From Nocardioides euryhalodurans (GTDB lineage Bacteria > Actinomycetota > Actinomycetes > Propionibacteriales > Nocardioidaceae): a stretch of DNA of 64,000 bases. The notes beneath the pieces were generated by a model, which was not told the origin of the DNA, searched no databases, and saw only the letters and a list, made by a program, of their open reading frames with translations. The DNA is taken from positions 825,501 to 889,500 of the forward strand of contig NZ_CP038267.1 of NCBI RefSeq assembly GCF_004564375.1, read 5' to 3'. How positions within the stretch are numbered: position 1 is the first letter of the stretch; every line of letters begins with the position of its first letter. The position numbers and the translations under genes were made by a program. Shown piece after piece: positions 1-7,367 of this stretch.

Positions 1-576
1 CTGACCGTGCACGACGGCTACCGCAACGTCTCCCACCGCGGCTACACCAACTCGATCCTGGACTTCGACGACGTCCGTGTCGACGAGGGGGCGCTGCTCG
101 GCGAGGAGGGCAAGGGCTTCGAGCTCGCGGGCACCTGGCTCGGCTCCACCCGCCTCCAGGTCGCCGCCTCCTGCCTGGGCCGTGCCGAGCGCGCCCTCGA
201 GCTCTCGGTCGCGCACGCGGCGAGCCGCGAGCAGTTCGGCCAGCCGATCGGCCGCTTCCAGGGCGTGGGCTTCAAGCTGGCCGACATGACGACCGAGCTG
301 CGTGCGGCCGAGCTGATGACGTTGCACGCCGCCTGGAAGTACGACCGGGGCACGGCCACCGACGCCGACATCGCCATGGCCAAGCTCAAGGCCACCGAGA
401 TGCTGGCGATGGTCGCCGACGAGGCGATCCAGATCCACGGCGGGATGGGCCTGATGGACGAGCTCCCCCTGGAGCGGATCTGGCGCGACGCCCGCATCGA
501 ACGCATCTGGGACGGGACGTCCGAGATCCAGCGACACATCATCAGTCGGTCGCTGCTGCGGCCGCGAGGAGCCTGA
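1..576 (+). CDS. Acyl-CoA dehydrogenase, C-terminal part (runs off the left edge)
   Basis: The reading frame is open from base 1 to the TGA at 574-576, giving the last 191 residues of an acyl-CoA dehydrogenase, which is normally about 380 residues. The C-terminal helical domain is plain: SREQFGQPIGRFQGVGFKLA, the QIHGGMG flavin-binding segment, and the terminal RIWDGTSEIQRHIISRSLL that contacts FAD and carries the region of the catalytic base in this family. The enzyme makes an alpha,beta-unsaturated acyl-CoA and passes electrons to ETF. The next gene is a CaiD homologue starting 1 base after the stop, so I infer that the substrate is a quaternary-amine acyl-CoA (gamma-butyrobetainyl-CoA to crotonobetainyl-CoA, CaiA-like). 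General acyl-CoA specificity cannot be excluded from this fragment. Confidence 0.9.
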   Translation: MTVHDGYRNVSHRGYTNSILDFDDVRVDEGALLGEEGKGFELAGTWLGSTRLQVAASCLGRAERALELSVAHAASREQFGQPIGRFQGVGFKLADMTTELRAAELMTLHAAWKYDRGTATDADIAMAKLKATEMLAMVADEAIQIHGGMGLMDELPLERIWRDARIERIWDGTSEIQRHIISRSLLRPRGA

Positions 577-577
577 C

Positions 578-1375
578 ATGTCCCCTGACACCCACGAGCC
601 CGTCCGGACCCGTGCCGAGGACGGCGTCCTCGAGGTGACCCTGGACCGGCCGAAGGCCAACGCCATCGACCTGGCGACCAGCCGGGAGATGGGACGGGTC
701 TTCGCCGCCTTCCGTGACGACCCCGACCTCCGGGTGGCGATCGTGCGCACCGAGGGCGACAAGTTCTTCTGCGCCGGCTGGGACCTCAAGGCCGCTGCGA
801 GTGGCGACGCCGTCGACGGTGACTACGGGGTCGGGGGCTTCGGCGGCCTCCAGGAGCTCCCCGACCTCAACAAGCCGGTGATCGCCGCGGTCCACGGCCT
901 GGCGATGGGGGGCGGTTTCGAGCTCGCCCTGTCGTGCGACCTGATCTACGCCTCGGAGACCACCCAGTTCGGCCTGCCGGAGATCAACGCCGGCACCCTC
1001 GCGGACGCCGCGACGATCAAGCTGCCCAAGCGGATGCCGTACCACGTCGCGATGGAGCTGTTGCTCACCGGACGCTGGATGCCCGCCGCCGAGGCGGCGC
1101 GGTGGGGCGTGGTCAACGAGGTGCTGCCCGACGAGGAGGCCGTGCTCGCCCGCGCCTGGGAGACGGCGCGGCTGCTCGCCGCCGGACCGCCGCTGGTCTT
1201 CGCCGCGATCAAGGAGACGGCCCGGGCTGCGGAGTCGCTGCGGTTCCAGGACGCCCTGGACCTGGTCACGTCGAGCAGCCTCCCGACGGTGGCGACCCTC
1301 TACACCTCCGAGGACGGGCTCGAGGGATTCCGGGCCTTCGCCGAGAAGCGGCGGCCGGTCTGGAAGGGCCGCTGA
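578..1375 (+). CDS. caiD: Carnitinyl-CoA dehydratase / crotonobetainyl-CoA hydratase (CaiD-type crotonase)
   Basis: 265 residues, crotonase fold. It adds water to crotonobetainyl-CoA to give L-carnitinyl-CoA, or the reverse. From memory of E. coli CaiD (261 residues), several stretches are almost shared: DRPKANAID near the N-terminus, FFCAGWDLKAAA at 63-74, GGGFELALSCD at 111-121 and the C-terminal FAEKRRPVWKGR. The two catalytic glutamates of crotonases fall at E115 and E135, four residues offset from E111/E131 of CaiD. The ATG lies 1 base after the acyl-CoA dehydrogenase stop, so the two are probably co-transcribed and translationally coupled. With the CdhCAB-like genes 8 kb downstream it suggests a complete carnitine or gamma-butyrobetaine route. 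An ordinary enoyl-CoA hydratase is the less likely alternative. Confidence 0.85.
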   Translation: MSPDTHEPVRTRAEDGVLEVTLDRPKANAIDLATSREMGRVFAAFRDDPDLRVAIVRTEGDKFFCAGWDLKAAASGDAVDGDYGVGGFGGLQELPDLNKPVIAAVHGLAMGGGFELALSCDLIYASETTQFGLPEINAGTLADAATIKLPKRMPYHVAMELLLTGRWMPAAEAARWGVVNEVLPDEEAVLARAWETARLLAAGPPLVFAAIKETARAAESLRFQDALDLVTSSSLPTVATLYTSEDGLEGFRAFAEKRRPVWKGR

Positions 1376-1421
1376 GCAGCACGGTGCCGGGATCCGGCCC
1401 GACGTGCGAGGATCTTGATTC

Positions 1422-3722
1422 GTGACCGACCCCGACCGCCGACGGCTTCCGCTCGACGTCGACACGGCGGCCAGGCCGATCCGTCCGGTGCAGGCGGTCC
1501 CGGGCTCCCCCAACGTGGTGATCGTGCTCCTCGACGACATGGGCTTCGGCGCCTCCACGGCGTACGGCGGTCCGTGCGAGATGCCGACCGCGCAGCGGCT
1601 GGCGGACGAGGGACTGCGCTACAGCCGGTTCCACGTCACTCCCCTGTGCTCACCGACGCGGCAGGCGCTGATGACCGGCCGCAACCACCACTCCGTGGGG
1701 ATGGGCGTCACGAGCGAGATGTCGACGCCGGAGCCGGGCTACCACGCCTACCGTCCGGCCAGCGCGGCGACGATCGCGCAGATCCTCGGCGGCAACGGCT
1801 ACTGCACCGCGGCGCTCGGCAAGTGGCACCAGACCCCGCCGGTCGAGGTGAGCCCGTCCGGCCCCTTCTCCCGCTGGCCGATGGGCGAGGGCTTCGACTT
1901 CTTCTACGGCTTCATGGGCGCCGAGATGAACCACTGGTACCCGCAGCTCTACCAGGGCCGCTACGCCGTCGAGCCCGACCGGCTGCCGGAGGACGGCTAC
2001 CACCTCTCCGAGGACCTCGTCGACAACGCGATCTCCTGGGTCGAGAACCAGCAGGCCATCACGCCCGACCGTCCGTTCTTCACCTACCTCGCGCTCGGGG
2101 CGACGCACGCCCCGTTCCACGTCGCCCCCGAGTGGCGCGACAAGTACGCCGGCCGCTTCGACGCCGGCTGGGACGCGCAGCGCGAGCAGACCCTCGCCCG
2201 CCAGAAGGAGCTCGGCATCGTGCCGGAGTCGGCGGCGCTGGCACCGTGGGCCGAAGGGGTCCCCCACTGGGACGACCTCGACGAGACCGAGCAGCGGGTC
2301 GCGGCCCGCTTCATGGAGACCTACGCCGGGTTCGCCGAGCACGCCGACGTCCAGGTGGGCCGCTTCGTCGACGCCCTCGAGGACATGGGAGTCCTCGACG
2401 ACACGCTGATCTTCTACCTGCTCGGCGACAACGGCGCGTCCGGCGAAGGTGGTCCGCGCGGCACGTTCCGCGAGCACCTCGTCGGGCACGGCATCCAGGA
2501 CGACACGGCCGACATGGCCGCGCGGATCGACAGCCTGGGCGACGCCACCACGTACGGCATCTACCCGGCCGGATGGGCGCTGGCCATGAACACGCCGTAC
2601 CCCTGGACCAAGCAGGTGACGCACCTCGGCGGCACCCGCGACGGCATGATCGTGCGCTGGGGGAACGGGATCGCGGCCCGCGGCGAGATCAGGCACCAGT
2701 GGCACCACGTGATCGACGTGCTCCCGACCATCCTCGAGGCCGCCGGGCTCGAGCCGCCCTCGACGTACGCCGGCGTCGAGCAGCAGCCCGTCGAGGGCAC
2801 CAGCCTGCGCTACAGCTTCGACGACCCGGACTCGCCCGACCGGCACACCACCCAGTACTTCGAGATGATCGGCAACCGGGGCATCTACCACGACGGCTGG
2901 ACAGCGGTGACCCGGCACGGGATCCCGTGGGAGATGGTCGAAGGGCCACGACGCCCCTTCGACGAGGACGTCTGGGAGCTCTACGACCACTCCGAGGACT
3001 GGAGCCAGGCGCGTGACGTGGCGCAGGACCACCCGGAGCGCCTGGCGGCGCTGCAGGACGTCTTCGACCGCGAGGCCGAGAAGCACCACGTCTACCCCCT
3101 CGACGACCGGGTCACCGAGCGCGAGAACCCCGAGGTCGCCGGTCGGCTCGACCTGCACCTGGGCCGGTCGTCGCTGTCCTTCGGCCCCCGGGTCGGTCGA
3201 CTCACCGAGGAGGCGGCCCCCAACGTCAAGAACCGCTCCCACGTGATCACCGCCGACCTCGAGGTGGTCACCGGAAGCAGCGGCGTGGTGGTGGCCCAGG
3301 GCGGTCGGTTCGGCGGCTGGTCGCTCTACCTCACGGGTGGAGTCCCCCACTACGCCTACAACTTCGCCGGGCGCGACCTGGCCGTCGTCCGCGGTGGCAA
3401 GCCGATCCTCCCCGGCCGGCACGACCTCGTCGTCCGGTTCGACTACGACGGCGGACCGCCCGGCAGCGGCGCGCAGGTGACGCTGGAGGTCGACGGCTCG
3501 CCCGTCGGCTCCGGCCGGATCGCGGTCACCACGGCCTACTACTTCTCCTTCGACGAGACCTTCAACGTCGGGGTCGACCGCGGCACACCGGTGATCGACG
3601 ACTACCTGCCGGTGCGGAACCGCTTCGAGGGACTGATCCACCGGGTGCACTTCGACCTGGGCCCGGTCTCGGAGGCGGTCGCCGACGAGGAGCGCGCCCG
3701 CGCCCACCTGACCCACCAGTGA
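1422..3722 (+). CDS. Arylsulfatase-family sulfatase
   Basis: 766 residues, GTG start. It is a type I sulfatase of the alkaline phosphatase superfamily that hydrolyses sulfate esters. The N-terminus has the metal-binding pair D38-D39 in VIVLLDDMGFG, and the formylglycine signature C76-S-P-T-R80 followed by LMTGRNHH; C76 would be oxidised to formylglycine by a sulfatase-modifying enzyme not in this window. A second metal site is suggested by LLGDNGAS near residue 338. The protein is longer than the choline sulfatase BetC (about 500) and has an extra beta-rich C-terminal region, as in large actinobacterial and Pseudomonas-type arylsulfatases. No signal peptide is evident, so it is probably cytoplasmic. 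Its place between caiD and an ABC importer suggests a sulfated organic substrate, but the substrate is unknown. Confidence 0.88.
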   Translation: MTDPDRRRLPLDVDTAARPIRPVQAVPGSPNVVIVLLDDMGFGASTAYGGPCEMPTAQRLADEGLRYSRFHVTPLCSPTRQALMTGRNHHSVGMGVTSEMSTPEPGYHAYRPASAATIAQILGGNGYCTAALGKWHQTPPVEVSPSGPFSRWPMGEGFDFFYGFMGAEMNHWYPQLYQGRYAVEPDRLPEDGYHLSEDLVDNAISWVENQQAITPDRPFFTYLALGATHAPFHVAPEWRDKYAGRFDAGWDAQREQTLARQKELGIVPESAALAPWAEGVPHWDDLDETEQRVAARFMETYAGFAEHADVQVGRFVDALEDMGVLDDTLIFYLLGDNGASGEGGPRGTFREHLVGHGIQDDTADMAARIDSLGDATTYGIYPAGWALAMNTPYPWTKQVTHLGGTRDGMIVRWGNGIAARGEIRHQWHHVIDVLPTILEAAGLEPPSTYAGVEQQPVEGTSLRYSFDDPDSPDRHTTQYFEMIGNRGIYHDGWTAVTRHGIPWEMVEGPRRPFDEDVWELYDHSEDWSQARDVAQDHPERLAALQDVFDREAEKHHVYPLDDRVTERENPEVAGRLDLHLGRSSLSFGPRVGRLTEEAAPNVKNRSHVITADLEVVTGSSGVVVAQGGRFGGWSLYLTGGVPHYAYNFAGRDLAVVRGGKPILPGRHDLVVRFDYDGGPPGSGAQVTLEVDGSPVGSGRIAVTTAYYFSFDETFNVGVDRGTPVIDDYLPVRNRFEGLIHRVHFDLGPVSEAVADEERARAHLTHQ

Positions 3723-3732
3723 CTCCCGGACG

Positions 3733-3762
3733 GAGGCGCGGAAGGGGGCTCCGTTGCGCCTC
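3733..3762 (+). terminator. Possible weak hairpin after the sulfatase gene
   Basis: Ten bases after the sulfatase stop, GAGGCGC (3733-3739) can pair with GCGCCTC (3756-3762) across a 16-base loop that could fold further. There is no U-run, so at most it is a weak or Rho-assisted terminator. It separates the sulfatase from the promoter of the ABC transporter. Confidence 0.3.
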
Positions 3763-3811
3763 GCACAACCCGTTGCGCATGACGGAACGGGCCAGAACTC
3801 GGCCCCAACCA

Positions 3812-3840
3812 TTGACCCGGTCCCGGGACGACTTTATGTT
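3812..3840 (+). promoter_or_regulatory. Sigma-70-type promoter of the ABC transporter/carnitine operon
   Basis: TTGACC (3812-3817) and TATGTT (3835-3840) are separated by exactly 17 bases, a near-consensus -35/-10 pair and one of the clearest promoters in the window. It sits in the 168-base gap before the lipoprotein gene. The leader that follows carries a short inverted repeat, GTAG-ATCAG-CTAC (3843-3855 region), and a strong ribosome site GGAGGAG (3879-3885) ahead of the GTG at 3891. Start of transcription is inferred, not shown. Confidence 0.6.
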
Positions 3841-3890
3841 CCGTAGATCAGCTACGTCGTCTTCGAGGTAGTGCAACGGAGGAGTCCCAC

Positions 3891-5468
3891 GTGAACCAGC
3901 CTCGTCGCAACGGCCCAGGACTCTCCCGGCGCCAGCTCTTCAGGTACTCCGGCCTCGGCGTCGCCGCGGTCGCGGGCGGCAACCTCCTCACCGCGTGCGG
4001 GGGTGACGACGGCGGTGGTGGTGCGGGTGGCCCGCAGAGCTCCGGCGGCATCCTGATCCACGGCGCCACCGGCGGTGGCAGCAAGGACACCCTCGACCCG
4101 CACGCGCCGGTGACCAACCCCGACATCGCCCGCGTGAGCAACCTCTACGAGCCGCTGCTCTTCTGGAACAACAACTACGAGCTCGAGCCGGCCCTCGCGG
4201 AGTCGGTGGAGTCGTCGTCCGACGGCAAGACCTGGACGGTCAAGATGCGCCCGGACGTCACGTTCCACAACGGCAAGACCGTCACCGCCGAGGACGCCTG
4301 GTTCAGCATCCAGCGCGTCGCCGACCCGAAGGCCCCGCTCTCCGCGGGTGGCCAGCTCTCCCAGATCCTCGACTTCGAGTCGTCGAAGGTGGTCGACGAG
4401 ACCACCCTCGAGCTCGCGCTCAAGGTGCCGTACGCGATCCTCGACGGGCTCCTGGCGGAGTACACGCTCGGCATCATCCCGACCGACTTCGACATCGCGA
4501 ACCCGGTCGGCACGGGCGCCTTCACCTACAAGTCCTTCGACCCCGGCAAGACCAGCACCTTCACCAAGTACGCCGACTACTGGGGCGACCCCGCCTTCGT
4601 CGACGAGCTGCAGATCCAGGACTTCAGCGACGACAGCGCCAAGGTCAACGCGCTCCAGGCCGGCCAGATCCAGACGGTCGACAACCTGCCGTACAACCTG
4701 ATCGAGACCATCGAGGGTGCCGGGGGCGGCGCCCTGGTCTCCGAGACGGGGGCCTGGGTCCCGTTCACGATGCGGGTCGACGTCGCGCCGTTCTCCGACG
4801 TCCGGGTCCGCCAGGCGATGCGCCTGATCGTGGACCGGCAGCAGATGATCGACCAGACGCTGTCGGGCTACGGCTCGCTGGGCAACGACATGTACGCGCC
4901 GTTCGACGCCGCGTACGCCAGCGACCTGCCCCAGCGCGAGCAGGACATCGACCAGGCCAGGTCGCTGCTGGCCGACGCCGGCCAGGAGGGCCTGCAGGTG
5001 GAGCTGTTCACCGGCGACGACATCGGCTCGGTGGCCCCTGCCGCCGCGAACCTGTTCGTGGAGCAGGCCAAGGAGGCCGGCGTCGAGGTGAAGGTCACCA
5101 AGAAGACGCCGTTCTACGACGACGACTACCTGTCCTACCCGTTCGCGCAGGACTTCTGGAACACGCGCAACTACATCCCGCAGGCCGTGGTCGGCACCTT
5201 CCCCCCGGAGCAGGGCGGCACCTACAACGAGACCCACTGGGACAACGAGGAGCACCGCAACCTCGTCAACCAGGCGGCGCAGGAGCTCGACGAGACCAAG
5301 CGGGCCGAGCTGCTCCACGACGCCCAGGAGATCGAGTACAACGAGGGTGGCCTGATCATCTGGGGCTTCCGTCAGCAGGTCGACGGCTATGCCGCCAACG
5401 TCCAGGGCCTCGAACCGAGCAAGTACCTCCCACTCGGCTCCTACAAGTTCAACAAGGTGTCGGTCTGA
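3891..5468 (+). CDS. ABC transporter substrate-binding lipoprotein, peptide/SBP_bac_5 family
   Basis: 525 residues, GTG start with a GGAGGAG ribosome site. It captures the transported solute outside the membrane for the permeases and ATPase encoded next. The N-terminus has a twin-arginine-like segment (SRRQLF, 13-18), a hydrophobic stretch and a lipobox LLTAC with the lipidated cysteine at 36, then a glycine-rich linker. The mature part follows the DppA/OppA pattern (YEPLLFWNNNYELEPALAES, RPDVTFHNGKTVTAEDAW). The ligand cannot be read from sequence. Since the same operon ends in carnitine-degrading genes, carnitine, a carnitine ester or another quaternary amine is a reasonable guess, although carnitine importers in other bacteria are usually of the OpuC/CaiX type. 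Confidence 0.9.
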   Translation: MNQPRRNGPGLSRRQLFRYSGLGVAAVAGGNLLTACGGDDGGGGAGGPQSSGGILIHGATGGGSKDTLDPHAPVTNPDIARVSNLYEPLLFWNNNYELEPALAESVESSSDGKTWTVKMRPDVTFHNGKTVTAEDAWFSIQRVADPKAPLSAGGQLSQILDFESSKVVDETTLELALKVPYAILDGLLAEYTLGIIPTDFDIANPVGTGAFTYKSFDPGKTSTFTKYADYWGDPAFVDELQIQDFSDDSAKVNALQAGQIQTVDNLPYNLIETIEGAGGGALVSETGAWVPFTMRVDVAPFSDVRVRQAMRLIVDRQQMIDQTLSGYGSLGNDMYAPFDAAYASDLPQREQDIDQARSLLADAGQEGLQVELFTGDDIGSVAPAAANLFVEQAKEAGVEVKVTKKTPFYDDDYLSYPFAQDFWNTRNYIPQAVVGTFPPEQGGTYNETHWDNEEHRNLVNQAAQELDETKRAELLHDAQEIEYNEGGLIIWGFRQQVDGYAANVQGLEPSKYLPLGSYKFNKVSV

Positions 5469-5469
5469 G

Positions 5470-6507
5470 ATGACCGAGGCGGCGACGCTCCTCACCGATC
5501 CGCTGGAAGAGGTCGCGCCGCCGCGGGGCCGGCACGGCGCCGCGGCGTGGGCCGTGTGGATCGCGCGGCGGCTCGGCCTCGCCGTGCTGACGCTCTGGCT
5601 GGTCTCGATCCTGGTGTTCGTGGCGACCGCTGCCCTGGGCGACCCCGTCCGGGCGATCCTCGGCCGCGACTACGCCTCCAACCCCGGGCGGGTGGCGGAG
5701 CTGGAGGCACAGCTGAACTCCGACGCGTCGCTGGTCACGCGCTACGTCGACTGGCTCGGGGACCTGCTGACCGGAAGCCTCGGCACGTCGCTGGCGAGCG
5801 GCCTTCCGGTGTCGGACCTGATCTCCAGCAGCGTGGTCAACTCGGCGGTGCTGGTGTTCCTCGCGGCGGTGGTGATGATCCCGCTGGCGTTCGCCGTCGC
5901 GATGATCTCGGTGCACTACCGGCGCAGGCGTCCGGACACCGTGATCCAGACGATCCTGCTCGCGATGGCCGGCCTGCCCGAGTTCGTCATCGGCGTGCTG
6001 CTGCTCGCCCTGTTCGCGACCACGGTGTTCCAGGTCTTTCCCGCCGTCACGATCAGCTCGCCGACCGGGCACCCGTGGGACAACCCGGAGGCGATGGTCC
6101 TGCCGACGCTGACGCTGGTGCTGTGGGTGACGCCGTACGTGTCGCGCATCATCCGCGCCTCGCTGCTCGAGGTGATCGACAGCGAGTACGTCGAGCTCGC
6201 CCGCCTCAAGGGCATCCCCGAGAAGGTGGTGATGCGCAAGCACGCGCTGCTCAACGCGATCGTGCCGGGCATCCAGGTCATCGCGCTGCAGCTCGCCTTC
6301 CTGGCGGGCGGCATCGTGGTCGTCGAGACCCTGTTCTCCTACCCCGGCGTCGGTCTGCAGCTGGTGGACGCCGTGCGCAACCACGACGTCCCGGTGGTGC
6401 AGGCACTCAGCATGATCATCGCCGGCGTGTACGTCGTGGTGAACCTCGTCGCTGACCTCCTGTCGATCCTGCTGACCCCGCGCGCGAGGACGGCGATTTC
6501 GTCATGA
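5470..6507 (+). CDS. ABC transporter permease, DppB type
   Basis: 345 residues from the ATG at 5470, one base after the lipoprotein stop; an upstream in-frame ATG exists inside the lipoprotein gene but is not needed. It is an inner-membrane permease of the peptide/nickel class with about six membrane spans. The first span (LGLAVLTLWLVSILVFVATA) and the periplasmic loop with GSLGTSL are typical of DppB/OppB, and the EAA-loop signature that contacts the ATPase appears as YVELARLKGIPEKVVMRKHA. The gene overlaps the second permease by 4 bases (ATGA), so the pair is translationally coupled. Confidence 0.92.
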   Translation: MTEAATLLTDPLEEVAPPRGRHGAAAWAVWIARRLGLAVLTLWLVSILVFVATAALGDPVRAILGRDYASNPGRVAELEAQLNSDASLVTRYVDWLGDLLTGSLGTSLASGLPVSDLISSSVVNSAVLVFLAAVVMIPLAFAVAMISVHYRRRRPDTVIQTILLAMAGLPEFVIGVLLLALFATTVFQVFPAVTISSPTGHPWDNPEAMVLPTLTLVLWVTPYVSRIIRASLLEVIDSEYVELARLKGIPEKVVMRKHALLNAIVPGIQVIALQLAFLAGGIVVVETLFSYPGVGLQLVDAVRNHDVPVVQALSMIIAGVYVVVNLVADLLSILLTPRARTAISS

Positions 6508-7367
6508 GCACGGACGCGGACCCCTCGCTCCCCGACATCGAGCCGGCCGAGCCCTCGACGCTGCGCAAGGCGCTGCACCAGAAGCGGTTCACGGTCGGTC
6601 TCGGCATCACCCTGCTGCTGGTGGCGTTCGTCATCATCGCGCCGACCCTCTCGCCGTACGGCGAGAACGAGGTGGCCGGTCCGCCGTTCAGCCAGGACGG
6701 CGCCCTCGGCACCGACTACCTGGGCCAGGACGTGCTGAGCCGGGTCATGCACGGGGGCCAGGAGATCCTCGTCATCGCCTTCTTCGGCACCCTGCTCGGC
6801 ATGGTGCTGGGCATCGCGATCGGCGTCGTCGCGGCCTACGGCGGCGGCTGGTGGGACGAGGTGATCATGCGCCTCAACGACGTGGTGCTGTCCTTCCCGC
6901 AGATCCTGCTGGCGCTGCTCGTGCTCACCGCGATCGAGCAGCCGTCGGCCCTGCTCCTCATCGGGCTCGTCGGCGTCTCCCACGCCCCGCGCGTCGCGCG
7001 ACTCGCGCGGGGGGTCGCCCTCGGCATCGTGTCCCGCGACTTCGTCGTCGCGGCGGAGGCGCTCGGCGAGAGGCGCAGCCGGGTGATCCTGGCCGAGGTG
7101 CTCCCGAACATGAACGCTCCCCTGCTCGCCGAGGCCGGCCTCCGACTCACCTTCTCGATCGCCCTGGTCGGGTCCCTCGGCTTCCTGGGGTTCTCGACCA
7201 ACCCCGGTGCAGCCAACTGGGGCCAGATGATCCAGGAGAACCGGCTGGGCCTGTCCACCCAGCCCTGGGCGGTGGTCGCGCCCGTGCTGCTCATCGCGAT
7301 CTTCTGCATCGGCACCAACCTGATGGCCGACGGCATCGCCCAAGTGGCCCAACGGGGAGAAGACTGA
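6504..7367 (+). CDS. ABC transporter permease, DppC type
   Basis: 287 residues; the ATG overlaps the previous stop. It is the second permease of the importer, with the short N-terminal cytoplasmic segment and first span typical of DppC (FTVGLGITLLLVAFVIIAPT), the motif LGTDYLGQDVLSRV after it, and the EAA loop at about residue 180 (DFVVAAEALGERRSRVI). Five to six spans are visible. The stop overlaps the ATG of the ATPase gene, continuing a tightly coupled operon. Confidence 0.92.
   Translation: MSTDADPSLPDIEPAEPSTLRKALHQKRFTVGLGITLLLVAFVIIAPTLSPYGENEVAGPPFSQDGALGTDYLGQDVLSRVMHGGQEILVIAFFGTLLGMVLGIAIGVVAAYGGGWWDEVIMRLNDVVLSFPQILLALLVLTAIEQPSALLLIGLVGVSHAPRVARLARGVALGIVSRDFVVAAEALGERRSRVILAEVLPNMNAPLLAEAGLRLTFSIALVGSLGFLGFSTNPGAANWGQMIQENRLGLSTQPWAVVAPVLLIAIFCIGTNLMADGIAQVAQRGED

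Noticed and set aside
42..542. Long antisense open frames opposite the acyl-CoA dehydrogenase and most other genes
   Set aside because: Their arginine/serine- or valine/glycine-rich translations are typical shadows of GC-rich genes and show no family motifs.
1650..3812. 720-codon minus-strand frame opposite the sulfatase gene
   Set aside because: The plus-strand sulfatase has complete catalytic motifs; the antisense frame has none and low-complexity composition.
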